DNA of 34,016 nt from an uncultured Prevotellaceae bacterium (GTDB taxonomy: Bacteria > Bacteroidota > Bacteroidia > Bacteroidales > Bacteroidaceae), in assembly GCA_902776685.1 (NCBI GenBank), contig CACYRB010000041.1, positions 1 to 34,016 of the forward strand, given 5' to 3'. A program made the translations under genes and the position numbers. This document shows, piece after piece, positions 23,571 through 31,946 of this stretch. How positions within the stretch are numbered: position 1 is the stretch's first letter; every line of letters starts with the position of its first letter. The notes under the pieces were generated by a model. That model was not told the origin of the DNA and searched no databases. It worked only from the letters and a program-made list of their open reading frames with translations.

Positions 23571-26500
23571 TTATATTTCTTCTAACCGGCCTCCTTTAGC
23601 CTGATAGGCCTTCAACAGCTGGTAGTATTCAGCGGTAAGGCGCTCGGCCAGTTTCTTGTCGGTCATCTCGGCGGTGCCGATGAGACGTTCCATGATGGCA
23701 CGCTGCGTCATCACCTCGCGTTCGTAGCGCATGAGGCGTGTCGTGCTGAGCGAGAGATACCACTCCATGTACTGACGTGCGTTCTTCCAGCAGATGTTGA
23801 TATACTCGGCGGCTTTGGCTTTCTGTCCGAGTTGGGCATAGGCTACAGCCAGGTCGCCGTCGCCTGCGAGGTAGTTGCGAGGCAGATTATATCCCGGGAG
23901 AACCTTCTCCTGCTTTTGCAGCACCTTCAGGGCCTTGTCTTTCTTTCCTTCGGCTATGAGTTCCTGGGCCAGCTGTCCGAAGAGATGGCGATGGGTGATG
24001 CAGAGACGGGAGACGGTCTGGTCGAGATAGAGCCCCGGCTTCTCCAGACCTCCCCACTTGTAGCGGTTCATCAGGTTGTTATACGTCTTTTCCGTATCGA
24101 AGTTCTTTACGCCCTTGGCGATGGTTGTGAACGGCGTGATGCGGTTGGCCAGTCCTTCGCAGACGAAGTTGTCGCCAAGGTTCATGTAGTTCTCCTTACC
24201 CACGGTGTAGGCCACATAGATGGGGCGCACCCAGTTGGAGTTGGCAATGATTTCGAGCATCATCAGGTCGCCCTTGTAGAGCGAGCGGCGCCCTGCGAGC
24301 GAGATGACCATGCGGTCGGGGATGGTGTCGGAGGCCATCAGCATACCACTCTTGCGAACGGCTTCCTTGTCGATTGTCATATAGAGCGTATCGGTGGGAA
24401 TGGCACGGTTGTCGGGGTCTTCTGAGCGTACCCAATACTTCAGGATATTCTTCAGCTCAAACGGCTCGTCGCCATACTCCTTGCGAGCTTGTTCAGGGTA
24501 TTGCTTGTAGTAGTTGAGCACCTTCTGCTTCTCTTCGGGATAGATGGGTACGGCCTCGTTCGTGCCCGAGCAGTAGTCGAGTCGCGGCCAGCTGATGGGC
24601 AGGGCGGGCGAGTCGTAGGCCGGACGTTTCATCTGGTCGATGTACCAGTCTACTTGCAGGTAGCTCAGGTTGCAGACGCGGGTATCGGTGCGGAAGCCTT
24701 CCACATCCTGGTTATACCAGAGCGGGAACGTGTCGTTGTCGCCATTGGTGAAGATGATGGGGTTGCCCTCGTCTTGAAGCGTCATCAGATAGTTCTGTCC
24801 GAAGTCGCGACACATGTAGCGCTCGCTGCGGTCGTGGTCGTCCCAGTTCTGCGATGCCATTTGTATGGGCACCAGCAGGGTGAGCACAGCAAGCACGGAA
24901 GCCACAATCGTCTCGTTGAGCTTGAGGTATTTCTTGACCAGGTCTATCAGGGCTGCCACACCAATGCCGCACCAGATGGCAAAGGCATAGAACGAACCGG
25001 CATAGGCGTAGTCGCGTTCGCGCGGCTGCTGGGGTGTCTGGTTCAGATAGACGACGATGGCCAGACCCGTCATGAAGAACAGGAAGAAGACCACCCAGAA
25101 CTGGCGTATGCCGCGCTGTCCGCGCCAAGCCTGCCAGAACAGTCCGATAAGACCGAGCAGCAAGGGCAGACAGTAGTAGACGTTGTGGCCTTTGTTCTCT
25201 TTCAGTTCATCGGGCAGGGTACTTTGGTTGCCCAGCATCATGTTGTCGACAAAGGGGATTCCCGAAATCCAGTTGCCGTGCTCCAGCTCGCCATTACTCT
25301 GAATGTCGTTCTGTCGGCCGGCAAAGTTCCACATGAAGTAGCGCCAATACATGAAGTTGCACTGGTAGGAGAGGAAGAAACGAATGTTCTCCATAAACGT
25401 CGGCACCTTCACCTGTACCATCTCTCCGTTGCCTCGGTCGTATTCCGAGACGTTTCCTTCAACGCCGCCCATCCAGTCTTCGTAGGCCTGGGTGTATTTC
25501 TTGTCCCACATACGGGGGAAGAGCATGTTCTTGGCATAGACGTATTTGTCTTTGGTCGTCACGATGAAGTAGGAGTCTTTCTCGTCCTTCGATGCCTTTT
25601 CTTTCTGCTGCCACACGGGAGCGCCCTCCTTGCGTTCCGGCACCAGATAGTCGCCCTCGGGAACGAAGTTCACATCGGAGGTATATACTTGTCCGTAGAG
25701 CAGCGGGCGGTCGCCATACTGGTCGCGGCTCAGGTAGTTGCCAAGCGTGAAGATGTCTTCCGGCGAGTTCTGGTCCATGGGCGGGTTGGCAGCCGATCGA
25801 ATCATGATGAGCGCATAGGATGAATAGCCAATCATGAGCATCAGCAGGCAGAGCAGCGTGGTGTTCTTCAGTCGTGCCGGCACGAGCGAAACCTTCTTCT
25901 TGCCCTCGGTGCGCTTATAGCTGAGCGCGAACCACAGGGCAATCAGCACAACGGCACCAATCAGCACGGCCGACCATCCGTAGCCATAGAAGGGAATACC
26001 GAGCATGGCCACGGAAAGCAGGAAGGCAATGTTCTGGCGCGTTTCGTTCTTGTTGGTATAGGTCTCGTAGATGGCCCAGATGACGGTAGCCACCAACAGA
26101 CACACGTAAACGATGAGACCTGTGTTGAACGCCATGTGCAGCTTATTGACAAACAGCAGCTCAAACCATCCGCCTACGGTGATGATGCCTGGCACGACAC
26201 CATAGAGCACGGCTGCCACCAGCACGAACGAGACGGCGAGGGCTATGAGCGAGCCTTTCAGTTCAATCTCGGGATATCTGCGGTAGCAGAACACGAGCAC
26301 GATGGCCGGGATGCACAGCAGGTTGAGCAGGTGAACACCGATAGACAGACCTGTCATGTAGGCAATGAGCACCAGCCACCGGTCGCTGTGGGGCTCGTCG
26401 GCGTGGTCTTCCCATTTCAGGATGAGCCAGAACACGACGGCGGTAAATGCCGATGAGTAGGCATAGACCTCACCTTCGACAGCGCTGAACCAGAACGTGT

Positions 26501-26903
26501 CGCTGAACGCGTAGATCAAAGCACCGACCATGCCGCTGGCCTCAATGGCAATGAGCTTGGCTGTGGTCAGTTGGTCCCAGTCTTTCAGTATCAGCTTACG
26601 AGTCAGATGGGTAATGGTCCAGAATAGGAACAGAATGGTCGTGGCTGAGAGCAACGCACTCATCATGTTCACCATCTTGGCAACCGTTGTCGGGTCGCTC
26701 GCAAACTGAGAGAAAAGGTTGGCGGTCAGCATGAAGAAAGGTGCACCTGGCGGGTGACCTACCTCTAATTTGTAACCTGTTGTGATGAATTCCGGACAAT
26801 CCCAGAACGAAGCCGTAGGCTCAATGGTGGAGCAGTACACGAAGGCTGCAATAAGAAAAGCAACCCATCCGAGCACGTTGTCCACAAGTCTGTACTGTTT
26901 CAT
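23571..26903 (-). CDS. DUF2723 membrane glycosyltransferase-like protein
   Basis: DUF2723 proteins are large polytopic membrane proteins related to GT-C/protein-O-mannosyltransferases; their acceptor is not known. The N-terminus shows the family hallmark TIEPTASFWDCPEFITTGYK followed by EVGHPPGAPFF, where the acidic residues would face the active site. Many hydrophobic segments follow to about residue 350, then a soluble region and further segments near 560-700 (GLIGLFWQAW, FWVVFFLFFMTGLAIVVYL). The motif NQTPQQPRERDYAYAGSF precedes a soluble C-terminal half with TPR-like helices (LAQELIAEGKKDKALKVLQK). I start at the ATG at 26903 (1110 residues); the longer frame begins 42 bp earlier at a non-ATG codon next to the -7 element. 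It leads the operon with the deacetylase, DUF4112 and barrel genes. Confidence 0.88.
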   Translation of the reverse strand: MKQYRLVDNVLGWVAFLIAAFVYCSTIEPTASFWDCPEFITTGYKLEVGHPPGAPFFMLTANLFSQFASDPTTVAKMVNMMSALLSATTILFLFWTITHLTRKLILKDWDQLTTAKLIAIEASGMVGALIYAFSDTFWFSAVEGEVYAYSSAFTAVVFWLILKWEDHADEPHSDRWLVLIAYMTGLSIGVHLLNLLCIPAIVLVFCYRRYPEIELKGSLIALAVSFVLVAAVLYGVVPGIITVGGWFELLFVNKLHMAFNTGLIVYVCLLVATVIWAIYETYTNKNETRQNIAFLLSVAMLGIPFYGYGWSAVLIGAVVLIALWFALSYKRTEGKKKVSLVPARLKNTTLLCLLMLMIGYSSYALIMIRSAANPPMDQNSPEDIFTLGNYLSRDQYGDRPLLYGQVYTSDVNFVPEGDYLVPERKEGAPVWQQKEKASKDEKDSYFIVTTKDKYVYAKNMLFPRMWDKKYTQAYEDWMGGVEGNVSEYDRGNGEMVQVKVPTFMENIRFFLSYQCNFMYWRYFMWNFAGRQNDIQSNGELEHGNWISGIPFVDNMMLGNQSTLPDELKENKGHNVYYCLPLLLGLIGLFWQAWRGQRGIRQFWVVFFLFFMTGLAIVVYLNQTPQQPRERDYAYAGSFYAFAIWCGIGVAALIDLVKKYLKLNETIVASVLAVLTLLVPIQMASQNWDDHDRSERYMCRDFGQNYLMTLQDEGNPIIFTNGDNDTFPLWYNQDVEGFRTDTRVCNLSYLQVDWYIDQMKRPAYDSPALPISWPRLDYCSGTNEAVPIYPEEKQKVLNYYKQYPEQARKEYGDEPFELKNILKYWVRSEDPDNRAIPTDTLYMTIDKEAVRKSGMLMASDTIPDRMVISLAGRRSLYKGDLMMLEIIANSNWVRPIYVAYTVGKENYMNLGDNFVCEGLANRITPFTTIAKGVKNFDTEKTYNNLMNRYKWGGLEKPGLYLDQTVSRLCITHRHLFGQLAQELIAEGKKDKALKVLQKQEKVLPGYNLPRNYLAGDGDLAVAYAQLGQKAKAAEYINICWKNARQYMEWYLSLSTTRLMRYEREVMTQRAIMERLIGTAEMTDKKLAERLTAEYYQLLKAYQAKGGRLEEI

Positions 26904-26942
26904 ATTGTGTAAAAAATCTATGTTTGTCTCGATTTCAAAATG

Positions 26943-26950
26943 CAAAGGTA
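26943..26950 (-). promoter_or_regulatory. -7 element of the DUF2723 operon
   Basis: TACCTTTG reads 26950 to 26943 on the minus strand, 40 bp before the ATG at 26903. The upstream sequence is A/T-rich with repeats of AATTAT words; no -33 match was found. Confidence 0.55.
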
Positions 26951-27027
26951 ATAAATAATTGTGAATTATAAATTATGAAACGCCAATAATGCATGTTGAA
27001 TTATGAATTATTAGCAAAACGGAGGGC

Positions 27028-27480
27028 TCAGAAGAAAAATGAAACGCCATAAACCAACAGGACGTAACGCAGAAACTTACCTGCGGTTATGCTCAGGAAA
27101 GTCACCGGAATGTTGGCGCGCATCAGTCCGAGCACAATGGTGATGGCACTGCCGAGCAAGGGGAGAAAAGCAAAAAATCCCATCCATGCGCCATGTCCGC
27201 CCATGAAGCGCTTCGCCCGATCAAGACTCTTCTTGCTGACGTGCAGGTAGCGTTCTATCCACTCCAGCTTACCCATGTGACCGACGCCATAGTTCACGAC
27301 CGACCCCAACACGTTGCCGATGGTGCCGAAGACGATGAGCTGCCAGGCGTCGAGCTTTGCCGCAAGCAGGGCAAGCATGACGGCCTCGCTCGAGAAAGGG
27401 AAGAACGAACCGGCGAGAAAGGCTGCAACGAGCATTCCCCAGTAGCCGCCGCTTATAAGAAGTTCGGTAAGGGAATCCAT
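27028..27480 (-). CDS. YqaA/DedA-type small membrane protein
   Basis: The 150-residue protein resembles the YqaA subgroup of the DedA/VTT superfamily, some members of which move lipids or maintain membrane potential. Visible features are the N-terminal re-entrant segment with FLAGSFFPFSSEAVMLALLA, the glycine-rich TIGNVLGSVVNYGVGHMGK and a basic cytoplasmic stretch (RYLHVSKKSLDRAKRFMGGH). Two hydrophobic segments follow (GFFAFLPLLGSAITIVLGLM and the C-terminal one). Its start overlaps the end of the upstream membrane-protein gene by 28 bp, indicating translational coupling. Function in this organism is not visible. Confidence 0.85.
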   Translation of the reverse strand: MDSLTELLISGGYWGMLVAAFLAGSFFPFSSEAVMLALLAAKLDAWQLIVFGTIGNVLGSVVNYGVGHMGKLEWIERYLHVSKKSLDRAKRFMGGHGAWMGFFAFLPLLGSAITIVLGLMRANIPVTFLSITAGKFLRYVLLVYGVSFFF

Positions 27481-28397
27481 AGGTTGACAGCAATCAGCAC
27501 AAACGTGAGCAACACGATGACGATGAATGCGATGTTAGTGATTTTAGTATGTGTCAGGGCAAGGAAATGTCCGATGAGCGGAGCAGTTGTTATCGTGAAA
27601 ATGCGCAGCAGACAGTCGGCATGTTGTGGTTGCAGAACGAGGAAGACAATGGTGAAGATGTCGAGAATGATGAGAGCCTCGTAGAGCATCTGGGTGCGTA
27701 TCTTGTCGTAATGCTTCTTTCGCAGGAAGTGGACGATGCCCGTCAGAGAAAGAATGAGGATGAAACTGAACGACAGCAACATCTTCGTGTCGGCATGTTC
27801 CACATTGGCCAATGGCTCGAAATGGGCAATGGCCGTGAAATGGTCGACGAAGAAATCAGTATTACCCGTATACAACAGCCAGGCTGCTACAAACCAATAA
27901 GGAGTGATGAGTCCTAACAACGACGCGACAAAGCAGCGTAGACTGCCGGCCTGCAACTTGGTGAACAGGAGAATCCACAGCAGAGGAACATAGAAGAGAA
28001 TCTGCACAAACAACGTGCTGGCTATGCCAATGGCAAAGAATCCGTAGAAAGTCCACCCCGTGGCGGTATGGTCTTGGTAGGCCCGGCACAGGCAGTAGAG
28101 CATGATGATAAAGCACAGTTGGACGAGAAAACCGGAAAGCGACGTGTAGTAGCCCGCCGACAATATCGACAGCAGCATGTAGGCGCAAGGAATCATGCTG
28201 CTGTAGATGCGGATAAGCGTATTGGAGTTGCTCCATTCCGCCACGATGAGTGTGGAAAGTGCAACTCCGGCAAGGGGTATCCAGATGTCGTGTCCCGTGA
28301 GATAGGCTGCCGCAAACAGCATTGCAGCAATAAAAGCCGTAACGGGAAACGTGAACCGGCTACCGGCTATCTTGGTCTGTATTCTTTTCTTCGTCAT
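27453..28397 (-). CDS. Polytopic membrane protein of unknown function
   Basis: I recognise it only as a Bacteroidales-type multi-spanning protein. The 314 residues contain about eight to nine hydrophobic segments with few charged residues between them, starting with a basic head (MTKKRIQTKIAG). A conserved-looking centre is LCRAYQDHTATGWTFYGFFA and then LFTKLQAGSLRCFVASLLGL. No enzyme motif is apparent; an O-antigen-flippase or exopolysaccharide-related role would be a guess. The gene overlaps the YqaA-like gene by 28 bp. Two heptamer arrays fill the 167-bp space between it and purD and lie directly before its start codon. Confidence 0.8.
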   Translation of the reverse strand: MTKKRIQTKIAGSRFTFPVTAFIAAMLFAAAYLTGHDIWIPLAGVALSTLIVAEWSNSNTLIRIYSSMIPCAYMLLSILSAGYYTSLSGFLVQLCFIIMLYCLCRAYQDHTATGWTFYGFFAIGIASTLFVQILFYVPLLWILLFTKLQAGSLRCFVASLLGLITPYWFVAAWLLYTGNTDFFVDHFTAIAHFEPLANVEHADTKMLLSFSFILILSLTGIVHFLRKKHYDKIRTQMLYEALIILDIFTIVFLVLQPQHADCLLRIFTITTAPLIGHFLALTHTKITNIAFIVIVLLTFVLIAVNLWIPLPNFL

Positions 28398-28413
28398 CCC
28401 ACTTATTTTAGTT

Positions 28414-28490
28414 CATAGTGCATAGTTCATAGTGCATAGTTCATAGTGCATAGTCCATAGTCCATAGTTCATAGTTCATAGTGCATAGTC
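28414..28490. repeat. Heptamer array CATAGTN x 11
   Basis: Eleven uninterrupted 7-bp units, each CATAGT plus one variable base (T, G or C), run from 28414 to 28490. The array begins 17 bp before the membrane-protein start codon (minus strand). Confidence 0.95.
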
Positions 28491-28509
28491 GTTTCCGATG
28501 CGCCAGCCC

Positions 28510-28558
28510 ATTATGCATTATGCATTATGAATTATGAATTATGCATTATGAATTATGC
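28510..28558. repeat. Heptamer array ATTATGN x 7
   Basis: Seven uninterrupted 7-bp units ATTATGC or ATTATGA run from 28510 to 28558 and continue as ATTA, ending next to the purD stop codon. The period equals that of the adjacent CATAGTN array but the word differs. Confidence 0.95.
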
Positions 28559-28564
28559 ATTAAA

Positions 28565-29836
28565 CTATAGGTCTTTTCCAATATCGGAACGGAAGTATTT
28601 TCCGGTGAACGTTATCTTCTCGGCCTCACGGAAACTCTTCTCCAAAGCCTCTTCCTTGTCCTTTCCGTAGCTTGAGACTGCCAGCACGCGGCCGCCGTTG
28701 GTGACGAGCTGCGCCTCGTTCATGGCCGTGCCGGCATGGAATACGATGGAGTCGGAAGAGAGTGTGGTGGGGAGGCTGATGGGATAGCCCTTCTGATAGG
28801 TCTGCGGATAGCCGCCCGAAACGAGCATCACGCTGACGGCGGCACGCTCGTCGAAGACCACCTTCCGCTGGTCAAGATTATCCTCTGCGATACCCTCAAA
28901 CAAATCTACGATGTCGCTTTTCAGTCGAAGCATCACGCTTTCCGTCTCGGGATCGCCCATTCGACAGTTGTATTCAATCACCATCGGATTACCCTTGACG
29001 TTGATAAGTCCGAAGAAGATAAATCCTTTATAGTCAATGCTTTCGGCCTTCAACCCTTCAATCGTAGGTTTAATGATACGTTCTTCCACTTTCTGCATCC
29101 ATTCTTCGGTTGCAAACGGAACGGGCGAGACACTTCCCATGCCGCCGGTGTTCAGTCCGGTATCGCCTTCCCCGATACGTTTGTAGTCTTTCGCCTCGGG
29201 CAGAATCTGGTAGTGTTGTCCGTCGGTCACGACGAAGACCGAACACTCGATACCGCTCAGGAACTCCTCGATGACCACACGCGCCGAGGCGTTGCCGAAC
29301 ATTCCGCCGAGCATAGCCTTGAGTTCTTCGCGAGCCTCCTCAAGCGTGGGCACGATGAGCACACCCTTTCCGGCACACAAGCCGTCGGCCTTAAGCACAT
29401 AGGGTGGTTCCAGCGTTTCTAAGAAAGCCATGCCCTCGGCCAGACTGTTACCGTCGAACGTCTGATATCGGGCGGTGGGAATGCCGTGGCGAAGCATGAA
29501 CGCCTTGGCAAAGTCTTTGCTGCCCTCAAGTTGAGCCCCAGCCTTCGAAGGCCCAATCACGGCGATGTGGGCCGTCTGCGGGTCGGCCCTCAGCTCGTCG
29601 CTGATGCCTTTCACCAACGGGTCCTCAGGACCAACGACCACCATATCGATGGCTTTCGCCACACAAAACTGCTTGACGGCCTCAAAGTCGTCGGCCTTCA
29701 TGGCTACGTTTTCGCCGCAGCTTGCCGTGCCCGGGTTACCTGGAGCGATGAAGAGCTTTTCAGTTTTTTCGCTTTGCGCGATTTTCCAGGCAAGCGCATG
29801 CTCGCGCCCACCACTACCTAATAATAATATTTTCAT
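28565..29836 (-). CDS. purD: Phosphoribosylamine-glycine ligase (GARS)
   Basis: It joins glycine to 5-phosphoribosylamine with ATP to make GAR, the second step of purine synthesis. The 423-residue protein has the N-terminal signature [19 protein letters not shown], then [16 protein letters not shown]. The ATP-grasp core follows with [38 protein letters not shown], the GARS signature [12 protein letters not shown] and metal-binding [15 protein letters not shown] start at the ATG at 29836, since the longer frame begins ten codons earlier near the upstream gene's stop. The SH3 lipoprotein gene precedes it by 29 bp on the same strand and carries the only visible promoter, so purD is probably expressed from there. 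Nothing in it looks unusual. Confidence 0.97.
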   Translation of the reverse strand: MKILLLGSGGREHALAWKIAQSEKTEKLFIAPGNPGTASCGENVAMKADDFEAVKQFCVAKAIDMVVVGPEDPLVKGISDELRADPQTAHIAVIGPSKAGAQLEGSKDFAKAFMLRHGIPTARYQTFDGNSLAEGMAFLETLEPPYVLKADGLCAGKGVLIVPTLEEAREELKAMLGGMFGNASARVVIEEFLSGIECSVFVVTDGQHYQILPEAKDYKRIGEGDTGLNTGGMGSVSPVPFATEEWMQKVEERIIKPTIEGLKAESIDYKGFIFFGLINVKGNPMVIEYNCRMGDPETESVMLRLKSDIVDLFEGIAEDNLDQRKVVFDERAAVSVMLVSGGYPQTYQKGYPISLPTTLSSDSIVFHAGTAMNEAQLVTNGGRVLAVSSYGKDKEEALEKSFREAEKITFTGKYFRSDIGKDL

Positions 29837-29865
29837 GTTGAAATGTTGAGTCTTAGGGTCGGCCA

Positions 29866-30342
29866 TTAAGGAACAATCTTGTTTGCACTCATATAGCCCA
29901 GATAGTTGCCGCGGGTATCGTACACCTGTACCCAGTTGTTTCGTACCAGTCGGCCGCTATACAGGATGGGGCTGCCGTCCTTCACCTTGTTCAAGATAGC
30001 ATAGCCTATGCCGGGGCCTGACCGGGCATTGGTGTAGCCACCTTCACGAATGACGTGGGCAAAGCGTGTGCCAGGAACGTCGACCACCACGGTCGATGTC
30101 TGTGCAGGCTTTTTCTTGGCCTGAGCCTTCTTGGCCTCGTCGGCGGCAATGATGGCCTCGGCACGGTCGAGCTTCTCCTGTATCTCACGCTCTTTTTCCA
30201 ACTCGGCCACTTTCTTCTCGGCAGCCTTGTCAATCATTTCCTGCAACTCGGCATCGTCTTTTCCACTTTTCTTTGGCAGACAGCCATCCAGTGCTGTACT
30301 CAGTAGCACAGCGCAGGCACATGTCATCATCAGTTTTTTCAT
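29866..30342 (-). CDS. Lipoprotein with coiled coil and bacterial SH3 domain
   Basis: The 158-residue product has a lipoprotein signal ([17 protein letters not shown], Cys21). A charged helical stretch of about 60 residues follows ([20 protein letters not shown] onward, likely coiled coil), then a bacterial SH3 (SH3b) domain from about residue 93: [34 protein letters not shown] and [22 protein letters not shown]3b domains commonly bind cell-wall peptides, so an envelope-tethering role is inferred. It is transcribed from a near-consensus promoter (30436-30405) together with purD, a functionally unrelated partner. Confidence 0.87.
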   Translation of the reverse strand: MKKLMMTCACAVLLSTALDGCLPKKSGKDDAELQEMIDKAAEKKVAELEKEREIQEKLDRAEAIIAADEAKKAQAKKKPAQTSTVVVDVPGTRFAHVIREGGYTNARSGPGIGYAILNKVKDGSPILYSGRLVRNNWVQVYDTRGNYLGYMSANKIVP

Positions 30343-30404
30343 ATTCTCTTGCTGTTATAAAGGGTTTATGTCAATCTTTTGTCGTTATGTCTTAATTTGT
30401 GATG

Positions 30405-30436
30405 CAAAAGTAGCATAAAAAATCCTTTCTGCCAAA
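30405..30436 (-). promoter_or_regulatory. Near-consensus promoter of the SH3-purD operon
   Basis: TTTG at 30436-30433 and TACTTTTG at 30412-30405 (minus strand) are separated by 20 nt, a full match to the Bacteroidota consensus. The leader to the ATG at 30342 is about 55 nt. Confidence 0.8.
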
Positions 30437-30479
30437 TCTTTTTAATTGATATTTGACAGAAGTTTAGTTTCAGCAAAAT

Positions 30480-30510
30480 TTTGATAAATAGAAAATATAA
30501 CGTAAATTTG
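30480..30510 (+). promoter_or_regulatory. Near-consensus promoter of the GNAT gene
   Basis: TTTG at 30480-30483 and TAAATTTG at 30503-30510 are separated by 19 nt. The ATG follows at 30532. It is divergent from the SH3-purD promoter about 45 bp away. Confidence 0.8.
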
Positions 30511-30531
30511 TAACCGATAAAACGACGAACG

Positions 30532-31035
30532 ATGACCTACGACATCCGACATGCCACTCCTGCCGACGTGCCAGCCTTGTTGCAACTGGCCGAGGCTGCC
30601 CGTGGCATTATGCGACAGAGCGGCAATCCGACGCAGTGGGCTAACGGCTACCCGAAGGCCGAAGACTTCATGCGCGACATCGACAGGCACAGCAGCTTTA
30701 TTGTGCTCAGTGGCGACGAACCCGTCGGGACCTTCGCCTTCCTTCCCGGTCCCGAACCCACCTACGCACAGATCTATGAGGGAGAGTGGTTAGATCGCGA
30801 GCAGCCCTATCATGTCGTACACCGCATAGCCAGTCGGCCCGAGGCTCATGGCGTGATGCAGGCCTTGCTCGACTATTGCTTCTCCCACTCGCACAACATC
30901 CGAATCGACACCCATCGCGACAACACCATCATGCGACATCTCTTGCAGCAGTTCGGCTTCACCTATTGCGGCATCATCTTTCTTGCCAACGGCGACGAGC
31001 GACTGGCCTATCAAAAACTAAAGTTGAAAGTCTAA
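30532..31035 (+). CDS. GNAT-family N-acetyltransferase
   Basis: It is predicted to transfer an acetyl group from acetyl-CoA to an unidentified small molecule or protein. The 167-residue sequence has the N-terminal GNAT pattern IRHATPADVPALLQLAE and a strand FIVLSGDEPVGTFAFLPGPE. Next is HRIASRPEAHGVMQALLDYC, where RPEAHGVM stands in for the acetyl-CoA loop (Q/RxxGxG/A), and then NIRIDTHRDNTIMRHLLQQF and GFTYCGIIFL. The order and length are typical. The CoA loop is a loose match, as in many Bacteroidales members of this type. It has its own promoter, and the YjbR-like gene follows after 23 bp of a 7-bp tandem word, so the two are likely co-transcribed. Confidence 0.88.
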   Translation: MTYDIRHATPADVPALLQLAEAARGIMRQSGNPTQWANGYPKAEDFMRDIDRHSSFIVLSGDEPVGTFAFLPGPEPTYAQIYEGEWLDREQPYHVVHRIASRPEAHGVMQALLDYCFSHSHNIRIDTHRDNTIMRHLLQQFGFTYCGIIFLANGDERLAYQKLKLKV

Positions 31036-31058
31036 AAACTGAAAACTAAAAACTAAAA
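31035..31058. repeat. Heptamer array AAAACTN filling the GNAT-YjbR gap
   Basis: AAAACTG, AAAACTA and AAAACTA run in tandem from the last base of the GNAT stop codon, and AAAATG, which includes the next ATG, continues the series. The intergenic space is made entirely of this word. Confidence 0.85.
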
Positions 31059-31409
31059 ATGAACATCGAACAACTGCGTGACTTTGCGCTCTCACTCTCC
31101 GACGACATCGAGGAACGCTTCCCCTTCCAGAAGTTCAAGGCGGCAAACGGTATCCTCGTGTTCTATACCTGCGGCCATACCTTTTTATATATTGACGTCG
31201 ACAATTTCGAAACCATCACCGTCAAATGTCAGCCCGACCGCATCGTTGAGCTGAAAGAACATTATGATGGCGTCATGCGCCCCGTCAACTTCAATCCGAA
31301 ATACTGGATAGGCATCCGCGTCAACGACGTGCCCGACGACCTCACCCTGCAGCTGGTCCGCAACTCCTTCGCCCTCGTCAAAACCAAATACCAGAAAATG
31401 TTAAAATAG
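31059..31409 (+). CDS. MmcQ/YjbR-family protein
   Basis: The MmcQ/YjbR family are small proteins of about 115 residues with a CyaY-like fold, often annotated as DNA-binding; their role is not settled. The 116-residue product shows the usual order: a helix IEQLRDFALSLSDDIEERFP, the strand ILVFYTCGHTFLYIDVDN, then ITVKCQPDRIVELKEHYDGV, then KYWIGIRVNDVPDDLTLQLV with the typical Trp, and a C-terminal helix ending KTKYQKML. It abuts the GNAT gene. Downstream are 537 bp without a gene, holding palindrome array 4. Confidence 0.9.
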   Translation: MNIEQLRDFALSLSDDIEERFPFQKFKAANGILVFYTCGHTFLYIDVDNFETITVKCQPDRIVELKEHYDGVMRPVNFNPKYWIGIRVNDVPDDLTLQLVRNSFALVKTKYQKMLK

Positions 31410-31570
31410 ATGTTTGTTGCGGAGGGGAATTTAACGCGCAGAATCGCATGAAACGGGCGGGGTGGGGTTGTTGGCCGGCAACATTAAAACAAGAGATTCT
31501 GGAGGGTTGTGTGTAAATTGCTGGTTGTCAAGGCGTTTTAATACTTCTCATTTTTCACTTTTCACTTTTC

Positions 31571-31681
31571 ACTTCTGAAAGGTATATGTTTCGGGGTGCG
31601 AAAGATAAGGTTTTGGGTGGTAAAAGACCGTGTTTTGGAGGGTGAAAGACGGTCTTTTGCAACCCCAAACATATATGTTTC
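31571..31681. repeat. Phased palindrome array 4 (22-bp spacing)
   Basis: Five dyads of the type AAA-N8-TTT have centres at about 31584.5, 31607.5, 31629.5, 31651.5 and 31673.5. The outer two carry TATATG cores (the last is AAACATATATGTTT, a perfect palindrome). The middle three are AAAGATAAGGTTTT, AAAGACCGTGTTTT and AAAGACGGTCTTT. The last is the same core as in array 1. Spacers are G-rich (GGGTG, GGTGG, GAGGG) until the last, which is CCCC. Confidence 0.85.
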
Positions 31682-31682
31682 A

Positions 31683-31710
31683 GGGATGAGGGATGAAAGA
31701 TGAAGGATGA
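31683..31710. repeat. Heptamer array GGGATGA-type x 4
   Basis: GGGATGA, GGGATGA, AAGATGA and AGGATGA run in tandem directly after palindrome array 4. It is another 7-bp-period word. Confidence 0.85.
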
Positions 31711-31744
31711 AAAGACCCTTAACCCCTTAATTTAGGGGGCTAAT

Positions 31745-31781
31745 GGAAATGTTAAATCGGGAATGGGGCTTTAACATTTCC
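31745..31781. repeat. 12-bp perfect inverted repeat
   Basis: GGAAATGTTAAA (31745-31756) and TTTAACATTTCC (31770-31781) are exact reverse complements with a 13-bp spacer. No T-run follows, so it is more likely a protein site or an eroded member of the palindrome array than a terminator. Confidence 0.8.
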
Positions 31782-31863
31782 GAAAGTGAGTGGTATATGT
31801 TTCAGGTGATGGATTAAGATTTATTTGCAATTCGTGTAATTTGCGGTTAGAGAACTAATAAAA

Positions 31864-31896
31864 AACAAGCAGCCTCTGATGGTGGAGGCTGCCTGT
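31864..31896 (-). terminator. Rho-independent terminator of the last gene
   Basis: On the minus strand GCAGCCTC (31892-31885) pairs with GAGGCTGC (31876-31869) around an 8-nt loop, and TTGTTTTTTATT follows. It lies about 50 bp past the stop codon at 31947. Confidence 0.9.
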
Positions 31897-31946
31897 TGGG
31901 GTTGCTATCCTTCTTCCGCAGATGGGGAGGGGATAGGAGTCGGCAT

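Larger units (their letters stand above)
31410..31946. other. 537-bp gene-free region rich in repeats
   Basis: No credible gene was found. From left to right it holds: a 15-bp dyad TGTTG-gccgg-CAACA (31469-31483); three TTTTCAC heptamers (31552-31572); palindrome array 4 (31571-31681); four GGGATGA-type heptamers (31683-31710); a CCCCT...AGGGG stem with A/T loop near 31722-31738; the inverted repeat at 31745-31781; another TATATGTTTC word at 31794; and the terminator at 31864-31896. Confidence 0.75.
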
